A stretch of DNA of 10,146 bases from Anaerolineales bacterium (GTDB lineage: Bacteria > Chloroflexota > Anaerolineae > Anaerolineales > Villigracilaceae). The first letter of the stretch is position 1, and each line of letters starts with the position of its first letter. The position numbers were made by a program, and so were the translations under genes. Location of the stretch: assembly GCA_029933275.1 (NCBI GenBank), contig JAOZOM010000057.1:1-10146 (forward strand). The letters run 5' to 3'. Under the pieces are notes generated by a model. That model was not told the origin of the DNA. It made no database searches and was given only the letters and a program-made list of their open reading frames with translations. Shown here piece by piece: positions 1 to 5,044 of this stretch.

Positions 1-30
1 CCACGAAACCACACGAAGTTCACCAAGAAA
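1..30. repeat. Partial copy of the CACGAAG-type intergenic repeat
   Basis: The first 30 bases read CCACGAAACCACACGAAG followed by TTCACCAAG. This matches the arms of the inverted-repeat element at 7100-7188, whose right arm read on the other strand gives CCGCGAAGTCACACGAAG then TTCACTAAG. Only one arm is visible; the copy is either cut by the window edge or is a half element. It lies just beyond the bcp terminator. Confidence 0.55.
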
Positions 31-32
31 AG

Positions 33-68
33 AAAAAAGCCCCCGTTTTTCAAACGGGGGCTTTTTTT
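33..68 (-). terminator. Rho-independent terminator of bcp, bidirectional
   Basis: A 10-bp perfect stem (39-48 pairs with 52-61, GCCCCCGTTT with AAACGGGGGC) closes a 3-base loop. It has six A's on its left side and seven T's on its right, so it carries a T-run in either direction. On the minus strand it follows the bcp stop codon (67-69) with no gap; the A-run of the terminator overlaps the TAA. Confidence 0.93.
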
Positions 69-558
69 ACGCTTGTAATTCTGCTAATTTTTCTCTGACT
101 TTATCGGCGTGTTTCACTTCGCCGCTTTTTCGCTTGACGCGCACGCTCACTTTTCGCCAGAGCGCGGCAATCTCACCATCGGGTGAGACGATGAATGTTG
201 AGCGGATTACGCCAACAATCTCTTTCCCGTAATTCTTTTTAATACCCCACGCGCCATAGGATTCGTGAACGGCATGGTCAGGGTCAGAGAGCAGGGTCAG
301 ATTTAAGTCATATTTCAGGATGAATTTCTGATGCTTTTCTGCATTATCGCGGCTGATGCCAACTATTTCTGCGTTTAGCCCTGCAAATTCGTTCTTGTTT
401 TCAGTAAAATCACAGGCTTCTTTGGTGCAGCCGGGCGTATCATCTTTCGGGTAAAAATAGACCACCAGCCACTTGCCAGCATAATCGCTTAATGAGACCG
501 TTTTCCCGTTTTCGTCTGGAAGGGTGAAAGGCGGGGCTTTATCGCCGATATTTAACAT
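67..558 (-). CDS. bcp: Thiol peroxidase, Bcp/PrxQ-type peroxiredoxin
   Basis: This is a cytoplasmic peroxiredoxin that reduces hydrogen peroxide and organic hydroperoxides, normally using thioredoxin as reductant. The protein has 163 residues, the usual size for Bcp. The thioredoxin-like fold opens with GDKAPPFTLPDENG. The active site is YPKDDTPGCTKEAC, with peroxidatic Cys44 and resolving Cys49 five residues apart, the arrangement of the atypical 2-Cys BCP/PrxQ subfamily. The C-terminal stretch after WRK is a little longer and more basic than in typical Bcp. A longer frame opens at 594, but the start at 558 is preferred because AAGGAG lies 6 bases ahead and the family's N-terminus begins here. 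It follows the DUF429 gene by 41 bases and is probably co-transcribed with it. Confidence in the family is high; the physiological substrate is not readable from sequence. Confidence 0.96.
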   Translation of the reverse strand: MLNIGDKAPPFTLPDENGKTVSLSDYAGKWLVVYFYPKDDTPGCTKEACDFTENKNEFAGLNAEIVGISRDNAEKHQKFILKYDLNLTLLSDPDHAVHESYGAWGIKKNYGKEIVGVIRSTFIVSPDGEIAALWRKVSVRVKRKSGEVKHADKVREKLAELQA

Positions 559-564
559 AGGATT

Positions 565-570
565 CTCCTT
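565..570 (-). promoter_or_regulatory. Shine-Dalgarno of bcp, decides the start
   Basis: The minus strand reads AAGGAG here, 6 bases before the ATG at 558. The alternative upstream ATG at 594 has no comparable site and would overlap the end of the DUF429 gene, so this site fixes the bcp start. Confidence 0.85.
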
Positions 571-578
571 TGGGATTA

Positions 579-594
579 TTGCCCTCACGGGCAA
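579..594 (-). other. Small hairpin between the DUF429 gene and bcp
   Basis: TTGCCC at 579-584 pairs perfectly with GGGCAA at 589-594 around a 4-base loop. It sits in the 41-base gap between the DUF429 stop and the bcp ribosome site. There is no T-run on either side, so it is not an obvious terminator; it could affect mRNA processing or stability. Its function is inference only. Confidence 0.4.
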
Positions 595-599
595 CGGGT

Positions 600-1364
600 T
601 CAGTACGTGGATTTCAACTTGCTCACGGGCAAATAAACTTTCCCCTCATTCTCATCACCGAGGGCAGAGATTTCTTTAGGCATCTCGGCGGCGAGATAAG
701 CAGTATACGCAGCGAGAAGCGCATTCAACTGGCTAGAGGCATAAATCTGCTCAAGGGGCAGGATACCCTGTCTCATCCGATGGCGGGTAATCTCCTCGAA
801 AAAACTCATCGGATCACGGATTTGCAGCCCTTCGCCGTACAAAATCGTTTGGCGTTGCAAACGTCCCTCGAGGGCAGAGAGTGGAAGCAGCTTTCCCTCT
901 GTCATGACGATAAATGCCGCTTGGGGATGTGTCTCTAGCATCTGATGCGATGCTTCTTCGGCAGGATAAGAGACAAAACCCAGACCAGCCAGCTTTTCAT
1001 AGAGCGCAAAACCAGAGCGCATCCACGCGGGGCAAAGTTCAGGGCGAGAGGGGGTGGCGGCAACTTTGATTCCGCATCGGCGAAGCTCATATTCCGCGAG
1101 ACGCATCTCCGCGCCGCGTAGGGGGGATTTGCTTGTCGTCAAACTCTCTGCCTCGAGCAACGCGCGCACGCGTCCCTGATTCGGCTTCGCTGGCGCATTA
1201 ACCGCCACAAAAGCCGAGGCTTGTCCCCCGATAAAGGTGAGGAGGTCTTCGAGGTCACCATCCGAAAGAGCCAGAAGCTCTAAATCCGCATTAAGCGCGG
1301 CATAGGTGAAGGCTTTGCGACCGGTCAAATCAATGCCAATATACGCAGTTTGAGTAAAAAGCAT
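600..1364 (-). CDS. DUF429 family protein, predicted RNase H-like fold
   Basis: The protein has 254 residues and no signal peptide or membrane segment. It resembles the DUF429 family: an N-terminal first strand YIGIDLTG with Asp12, a VNAP segment at 55-58 where relatives usually have D-x-P, the helix RLAEYELRRCGI at 88-99, and an E-x-H-P motif at 144-147. The family is predicted to have an RNase H-like fold and has been proposed to be a nuclease, but no activity is established. Here the second expected acidic residue is Asn56, which could weaken metal binding. The ATG at 1364 has only a weak AGGA about 12 bases upstream. A tentative promoter (TTGCAT, 17 bases, TAAACT) lies at 1404-1432 on this strand. 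It heads a two-gene unit with bcp and is divergent from the thioredoxin gene. The family call is fairly sure; the function is unknown. Confidence 0.72.
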   Translation of the reverse strand: MLFTQTAYIGIDLTGRKAFTYAALNADLELLALSDGDLEDLLTFIGGQASAFVAVNAPAKPNQGRVRALLEAESLTTSKSPLRGAEMRLAEYELRRCGIKVAATPSRPELCPAWMRSGFALYEKLAGLGFVSYPAEEASHQMLETHPQAAFIVMTEGKLLPLSALEGRLQRQTILYGEGLQIRDPMSFFEEITRHRMRQGILPLEQIYASSQLNALLAAYTAYLAAEMPKEISALGDENEGKVYLPVSKLKSTY

Positions 1365-1403
1365 AGTAAGATATATTCCTTATGAACGCGACAAGATAGT
1401 ATC

Positions 1404-1432
1404 AGTTTAGACGAAAATGGAGAGTTATGCAA
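1404..1432 (-). promoter_or_regulatory. Tentative promoter of the DUF429-bcp unit
   Basis: On the minus strand, TTGCAT (1427-1432) and TAAACT (1404-1409) are separated by 17 bases, the standard spacing, but neither box is a good match to consensus. It falls in the 62-base divergent gap and overlaps the start codon of the thioredoxin gene, so the two directions could interfere. The support is weak. Confidence 0.25.
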
Positions 1433-1984
1433 CAATCTCGCACATCTCGCAGACGAATTTTATTCATTGGTATTTTGATATTAGGTGCAGCGTGGACATT
1501 GCTCAGCGCAAACGAAGACGGAAAATCGACAGCAGGACTAACACCGGCACCGCAAAAAGGCTTTCTTGCACCCGATTTCACGCTAGAAACGCTGGATGGC
1601 GAGAGCGTGACTCTCTCAGATTTGCGTGGTAAAGCGGTTCTGGTCAACTTTTGGGCAACGTGGTGTCCACCTTGCCGCGCCGAGATGCCCGCTTTTCAAG
1701 AAGCCTATCGCGATTATGAAGCGCAAGGTTTCGTGATTGTAGCGGTGAATGCAACCTCGCAAGATGGTATCGGCGATATAGATGCGTTCATCGAAAAGTT
1801 CGGGTTGAGTTTCCCCGTTGTGCTGGATAAAGATGGCGCGGTCAATCAGCTTTATCAGGTGCGATCGCTACCAACATCCTTTTTTATTGATAAAGAGGGC
1901 GTGATTAGCGAGGTGGTGATTGGCGGTCCGATTGCCGAAGCGTTGATTCGGGCGAGGATTGAAGAAATCATTGATCGCAAATAA
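1427..1984 (+). CDS. Membrane-anchored TlpA/ResA-like thioredoxin
   Basis: This is a 185-residue thiol-disulfide oxidoreductase acting outside the cytoplasmic membrane. Residues 1-10 are basic, 11-27 form a hydrophobic anchor, and no lipobox cysteine follows, so it is probably an uncleaved signal anchor. After a short linker the redoxin domain starts at about residue 46 (APDFTLETLDG). The active site is WCPPC at 79-83 in the context NFWATWCPPCRAEMP, typical of the TlpA/ResA/CcmG group. The cis-proline is Pro149 in RSLPTSFFID. Such proteins usually reduce disulfides in client proteins such as apocytochromes. No cytochrome-maturation genes are nearby, so the client is unknown. The ATG has GGAG 4 bases ahead. 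The downstream neighbour is an Lgt-family membrane protein, 96 bases away on the same strand and probably in the same transcript. Confidence 0.93.
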   Translation: MQQSRTSRRRILFIGILILGAAWTLLSANEDGKSTAGLTPAPQKGFLAPDFTLETLDGESVTLSDLRGKAVLVNFWATWCPPCRAEMPAFQEAYRDYEAQGFVIVAVNATSQDGIGDIDAFIEKFGLSFPVVLDKDGAVNQLYQVRSLPTSFFIDKEGVISEVVIGGPIAEALIRARIEEIIDRK

Positions 1985-2000
1985 CTGATATTACATTTCG

Positions 2001-2069
2001 CCCCCATCCTAGCCTTCCCCCTCATGGGAAAGGGAGAAATTCTCTCCTGAGGAGGGAATTAGAGGGGGG
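2001..2069. repeat. C-rich/G-rich imperfect inverted repeat
   Basis: Starting CCCCCATCCTAGCC and ending AATTAGAGGGGGG, this 69-base element folds on itself. CCCCC at 2001-2005 pairs with GGGGG at 2065-2069, and TTCCCCCTCA at 2015-2024 pairs with 2048-2058 with a single bulged base. An inner GGAGA/TCTCC pair closes a small loop. It resembles the short G/C-run intergenic repeats I recall from several filamentous bacteria. It ends directly against the Shine-Dalgarno of the next gene. Confidence 0.65.
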
Positions 2070-2075
2070 AAGGAG
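2070..2075 (+). promoter_or_regulatory. Shine-Dalgarno of the Lgt-family gene, abutting a repeat
   Basis: AAGGAG lies 5 bases before the ATG at 2081 and begins directly after the terminal G-run of the inverted repeat at 2001-2069. In the transcript the repeat hairpin would stand beside or partly mask this site. Confidence 0.8.
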
Positions 2076-2080
2076 AAATT

Positions 2081-2812
2081 ATGTTTCCTATCATCCAAAT
2101 TGGACCGGTTGCGCTCCAAGCCCCCGGTCTCCTTTTACTGATTTCGCTCTGGATTGGCATCACTCTCGCCGAGAAGAGTGCAAAGAAAAATAAAATTTCG
2201 GCAGAAATGCTTTCAAACCTAATTCTCATCGCGCTCATTGCAGGAATCATCGGTGCGCGCATCGTTTACGCGGCTCGCTTCCCCTCCGCTTTTTTGAGTA
2301 GCCCCTTGAGCCTATTTTCGCTCAATCCCGGGTTGCTTGATATTAGCGGCGGCGTAGTTGCGACAATCATCGGCGCATTCATTTACGGGCAACGCAAAAA
2401 AATGCCTCTCTGGAATACGCTAGATGCCCTTGTCCCCTTTTTCGGGATGCTCGCCATCGGTCTCGCCACTGCAAACCTCGCTTCCGGCAATGCTTTTGGA
2501 ATGGAGACCGAGCTTCCGTGGGGAATTGAGCTTTGGGGCGCAAAACGGCACCCGACACAAATCTACACGATGCTCGCCTCGCTCGTGACCCTTAACTTGC
2601 TCTGGTCTCCCCGGCAGGATGCCAAGTCCCCAAAAGGGACCGCCGGAAAGGGCTTTCTCAGCTTCATCGCGGTCACAGCCGGATACACCCTCTTCCTCGA
2701 AGCCTTTCGTGGCGATAGTGCGCTGATTTTCGGCTCAATCCGCTTGGTGCAAGTAATCGCGTTGATTGTGATGGCGATTGCATTTTGGCTTTTGGATAGA
2801 CAGGACAAATAG
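2081..2812 (+). CDS. Prolipoprotein diacylglyceryl transferase (Lgt) family membrane protein, divergent
   Basis: This is a 243-residue polytopic membrane protein with about seven hydrophobic segments. Lgt moves a diacylglyceryl group from phosphatidylglycerol to the lipobox cysteine of prolipoproteins. Family features that are present are GARIVYA at 58-64, the SGG at 89-91, HPTQIY at 157-162, and E-A-F-R at 207-210, where Arg210 matches E. coli Arg239. By ungapped alignment with remembered E. coli Lgt, Asn132 matches Asn146, but Ser89 stands where His103 is expected and Ala129 where Arg143 is expected. Two residues important for activity in E. coli are therefore absent. It may be an Lgt with altered chemistry or a repurposed paralogue. 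It follows the thioredoxin gene; the pairing could mean a joint role in processing exported cysteine-containing proteins, but that is inference. The family is fairly sure; enzyme activity is doubtful. Confidence 0.8.
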   Translation: MFPIIQIGPVALQAPGLLLLISLWIGITLAEKSAKKNKISAEMLSNLILIALIAGIIGARIVYAARFPSAFLSSPLSLFSLNPGLLDISGGVVATIIGAFIYGQRKKMPLWNTLDALVPFFGMLAIGLATANLASGNAFGMETELPWGIELWGAKRHPTQIYTMLASLVTLNLLWSPRQDAKSPKGTAGKGFLSFIAVTAGYTLFLEAFRGDSALIFGSIRLVQVIALIVMAIAFWLLDRQDK

Positions 2813-2856
2813 CACGAAGACCTTTTCATAAATTCACATCATTTATCCCGTTCGTG
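2813..2856. repeat. Degenerate palindrome directly after the Lgt-family gene
   Basis: CACGAA at 2813-2818 is mirrored by TTCGTG at 2851-2856, and inside it ATAAAT at 2828-2833 is mirrored by ATTTAT at 2841-2846. It begins on the base after the stop codon. It may be a decayed relative of the CACGAAG repeat at 7100-7188, or a weak transcript-end hairpin; there is no T-run. Confidence 0.35.
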
Positions 2857-2958
2857 ATTGAGGTAAAATTCTTAAAAATCTCTTATCAAGTGCTTAACAT
2901 TTATTAAGTTCTCTCTTCTTCTTTTTCTGTATACTTCAAGAGCATTCTCCTCAACACC

Positions 2959-2995
2959 AACCGCGCTAGAGTCTAAATCACTCAGAAGCGCGGTT
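2959..2995 (+). terminator. GC-rich two-tier hairpin, possible terminator or small RNA
   Basis: AACCGCGCT at 2959-2967 pairs perfectly with AGCGCGGTT at 2987-2995. Inside, GAGT at 2969-2972 pairs with ACTC at 2980-2983. The right side runs into TTTTGGTTT, a poor T-tract. It could terminate the thioredoxin/Lgt-family transcript 150 bases after its last stop, or end a very short transcript from the TATACT box at 2930-2935. The choice cannot be made from sequence. Confidence 0.42.
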
Positions 2996-3130
2996 TTGGT
3001 TTAACCCCCGCCTTGCTTTCGGTGAACTATTGATTGTTTGCAACTTGCCATCTTGCCCAAAAGCTAGTTTCTTGAAAATAACTAGTTCTAACGAAATTTG
3101 TGATTTGGCAAAAACAAGCGCAAACAAACT

Positions 3131-3232
3131 TTTGTACACGGATTTCAAGGAGTTACACAGAAAAAACGCTCAATATTGAACGCTTTTCCTTTTCAAAAAT
3201 TCTCCGTGAAATCCGCGTCATCCGTGTACAAA
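3131..3232. repeat. 102-base inverted-repeat element (TTTGTACACGGAT type)
   Basis: The ends TTTGTACACGGAT (3131-3143) and ATCCGTGTACAAA (3220-3232) are perfect 13-base inverted repeats. Further in, TTCAAGGAG (3144-3152) pairs with CTCCGTGAA (3202-3210) with one mismatch, and the centre CGCTCAAT/ATTGAACG (3167-3182) pairs with one mismatch. The right arm has nine extra bases (3211-3219) that look like a partial duplication of the ATCCGTGT end. No coding capacity is evident, so it looks like a non-autonomous or REP-like intergenic element. Confidence 0.75.
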
Positions 3233-3265
3233 CCATCTATGCCCTTTGGGTACAAAAAACGGTAG

Positions 3266-3309
3266 AAGCAGAAAAAGAACAATCCCGATAGAGGTTCTAT
3301 TTTCTGCTT
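3266..3309. repeat. Inverted repeat upstream of murJ
   Basis: AAGCAGAAAAAGAAC at 3266-3280 and GTTCTATTTTCTGCTT at 3294-3309 are complementary apart from one extra base, around a 13-base loop. The right arm ends about 20 bases before the TATAAT at 3329, so it could be an operator-like site or the hairpin of an upstream transcript. The role is not established. Confidence 0.5.
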
Positions 3310-3328
3310 GCATTTCCAAAACTCCTTG

Positions 3329-3334
3329 TATAAT
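3329..3334 (+). promoter_or_regulatory. Candidate -10 box for murJ
   Basis: A perfect TATAAT directly preceded by TTG sits in the intergenic region. The -35 side is poor (TTGCAT at 3308-3313, spacing 15). A start near 3341 would give murJ a leader of about 140 bases. The same TG-TATA layout occurs at 5030-5037 and 2928-2935. Confidence 0.45.
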
Positions 3335-3435
3335 AGAAATCGCCTGTTCTAGCAAAACTCGGTCTTTGAGACCCTATAACTCTTCGAGCTTTTATTTGAC
3401 TGGCACAGTACCCAATGGCAGTTTCTCAAAATTTT

Positions 3436-3458
3436 AGTGGTGCATTGCTCCACTTTTT
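3436..3458 (+). other. Terminator-like hairpin in the murJ leader
   Basis: AGTGG at 3436-3440 pairs with CCACT at 3450-3454, with two further GC pairs inside after a T-T mismatch, and the stem runs into TTTTT. It ends 23 bases before the murJ ATG. A second small stem, GGTCT/AGACC, lies at 3361-3373. Together these could be an attenuator, but the stem is short and no ligand-binding fold is recognised. Confidence 0.3.
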
Positions 3459-3468
3459 GCAACTTTAT

Positions 3469-3474
3469 GGTGAG
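3469..3474 (+). promoter_or_regulatory. Shine-Dalgarno of murJ, decides the start
   Basis: GGTGAG is 7 bases ahead of the ATG at 3482. The in-frame ATG at 3437 lies within the leader hairpin and has no such site, so 3482 is preferred. Confidence 0.7.
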
Positions 3475-3481
3475 TTCCCTT

Positions 3482-5026
3482 ATGAAAAAACTCTCGTTCC
3501 TCACGCGCACATCCTTCCTCATCGGCGGGTTTTTCGCACTCGATAAAGGTCTCGCCTTTTTGCGCTCGATTATTATTGCGCGGCAATTTAGCCTGAGCTT
3601 CGAATTGGATGCGTTCAATGTTGCCAACAACTTGCCGGATATGCTTTTTGCGCTGATTTCCGGCGGCGCAATGTCGATGGCATTGATTCCCGTCCTGAGC
3701 GAGTACCTAACCACGCGCGGAAGACCCGAAGCGTGGAAACTTTTCTCACGCATCGCCAATCTTGCCTTTTTGGTGACGGCAGTAGCGGGGGTTTTCATCG
3801 CTATTTTCGCCGAGCAAATTGTTCGAGCCGAAATTGGCATCGCTCCCGGCTTTGGGATCGCCGAGCAGGATGTGATTATTAAATTGATGCGCCTAAACTT
3901 GATTGCCACGACCATTTTTTCAGTCAGTGGTCTCGTGATGGGCGGATTGCAGGCAAATCAGCATTTTTTGCTCCCCGCAATGGCTCCCATGCTCTACAAT
4001 ATCGGGCAGATTTTCGGAGCGTTGGTTTTCTCGCCGAGTGAGCCCTATCACATAGCGGGTATCACTTTTCCCGCACTCGGTTTGGGCGTAGAGGGGCTTG
4101 TTTTTGGGGTCATTCTCGGTGCGATTTTGCATCTTGGCATTCAAATCCCCGGGCTGATTAAATATAAATTCCACTGGACACCCTCCATCACGCTCAAAGA
4201 TGAAGGTGTGAAGAAGGCACTCAAAATTATGGGTCCCCGCCTCGTGACCATGTTTGGGATTCAACTCATTTTCATTGCCCGCGATAATTTTGCGTCTCGC
4301 CTCGGCACGGTTGGCGCAGTCACCGCCCTCACTTATGGCTGGATGATTATGCAAGTGCCAGAAACTTTGCTCGGAACAGCCATCGCAACCGCGATTTTGC
4401 CAACTTTATCGGAATATGCGGCGGCGGATAATTGGATAAAGTTCCGCGAAGTGATCGAGCGTGCCATCCGTGTCTTGATTGCCCTCACCTTGCCGCTCGC
4501 GACAATCTTGTCCGCGGGCTTGCTTCCGTTGGTACGCGTTGTCTTTCACTTCGACGTAGCTGGCACCGCCCTCCTCACCTGGACAGCTCGCGCGTATCTG
4601 CTCACTTTGGTCGGTTACGCAATTCAAGAAGTGCTTTCTCGCGCTTTTTACGCACGAAAAGAAGCACTCATTCCACTTGCAACTATTTTCATCCGTTTCG
4701 GGATTTATATTGCGGCAGGAATCATCGTGGTTAACTATTTCCCCGAATTAAGCGCAACGGGATTGGCTTTAGCAGAATTAGCGGTGGTGGTTGAAGCCGC
4801 GTTGATGCTTTATTTAATGGATTCACGCCTCCCCACGCGCGTTACGGCTCTTCCATCCCTCCTGCGCGGATTAATCGCGGCATTGCTTGGCGGCGCATCC
4901 GCTTACACAGTCGCTCTATACCTTCCCGGCAGCGCGGTCGTCACCGCAATCATCGGAATGCTGGTCGGCGCGGGAGTCGCATTGCCAATTGTCTGGCAAG
5001 AAATGCGCCTTCTCTTTAATCTCTAA
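3482..5026 (+). CDS. murJ: MurJ/MviN family lipid II flippase
   Basis: This 514-residue protein is hydrophobic throughout, with some 13-14 membrane segments, the size and profile of MurJ in the MOP superfamily. MurJ flips lipid II across the cytoplasmic membrane for peptidoglycan synthesis. The N-terminus aligns without gaps to remembered E. coli MurJ: Arg28 matches Arg24, Asp43 matches Asp39, and Lys22 replaces Arg18. Phe56 stands where Arg52 is expected and Met288 where Arg270 is expected, so two cavity arginines are missing. Other family landmarks are the SGGAMSMALIPVLSEY stretch near 60 and VPETLLGTAIATAILPTLSEY near 292. The start at 3482 has GGTGAG 7 bases ahead. A TATAAT box at 3329 probably drives it. 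The TPR gene follows 18 bases later. The family is sure; lipid II as substrate is likely, but another lipid-linked precursor cannot be excluded given the changed residues. Confidence 0.92.
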   Translation: MKKLSFLTRTSFLIGGFFALDKGLAFLRSIIIARQFSLSFELDAFNVANNLPDMLFALISGGAMSMALIPVLSEYLTTRGRPEAWKLFSRIANLAFLVTAVAGVFIAIFAEQIVRAEIGIAPGFGIAEQDVIIKLMRLNLIATTIFSVSGLVMGGLQANQHFLLPAMAPMLYNIGQIFGALVFSPSEPYHIAGITFPALGLGVEGLVFGVILGAILHLGIQIPGLIKYKFHWTPSITLKDEGVKKALKIMGPRLVTMFGIQLIFIARDNFASRLGTVGAVTALTYGWMIMQVPETLLGTAIATAILPTLSEYAAADNWIKFREVIERAIRVLIALTLPLATILSAGLLPLVRVVFHFDVAGTALLTWTARAYLLTLVGYAIQEVLSRAFYARKEALIPLATIFIRFGIYIAAGIIVVNYFPELSATGLALAELAVVVEAALMLYLMDSRLPTRVTALPSLLRGLIAALLGGASAYTVALYLPGSAVVTAIIGMLVGAGVALPIVWQEMRLLFNL

Positions 5027-5031
5027 ACGTG

Positions 5032-5037
5032 TATAAT
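5032..5037 (+). promoter_or_regulatory. -10 box for a probable leaderless TPR-gene transcript
   Basis: A perfect TATAAT directly preceded by TG ends 7 bases before the ATG at 5045, so transcription would begin at or within a base or two of the start codon. The seven bases between (TGCCCCC) contain no Shine-Dalgarno. No clear -35 box is seen. Confidence 0.55.
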
Positions 5038-5044
5038 TGCCCCC

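Larger units (their letters stand above)
2813..3481. other. 669-base intergenic region rich in inverted repeats, no convincing gene
   Basis: It is AT-rich compared with the flanking genes. It holds, in order: a degenerate palindrome at 2813-2856; a weak promoter-like stretch with TATACT at 2930; a GC-rich hairpin at 2959-2995; a CTAGTT/AACTAG pair at 3064-3085; a 102-base inverted repeat at 3131-3232; another inverted repeat at 3266-3309; a perfect TATAAT at 3329; and two small hairpins in the murJ leader. The short open frames here run through the repeats and lack ribosome sites or family resemblance. Confidence 0.75.

Noticed and set aside
2959..2995. Possible tRNA or tRNA-like structure
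   Set aside because: There is only one two-tier stem, with no anticodon arm, T-arm signature or CCA-side acceptor.
3100..3291. A 63-codon open frame on the plus strand
   Set aside because: It reads through the inverted repeat at 3131-3232, has no ribosome site and resembles no protein; the frame is open by chance.
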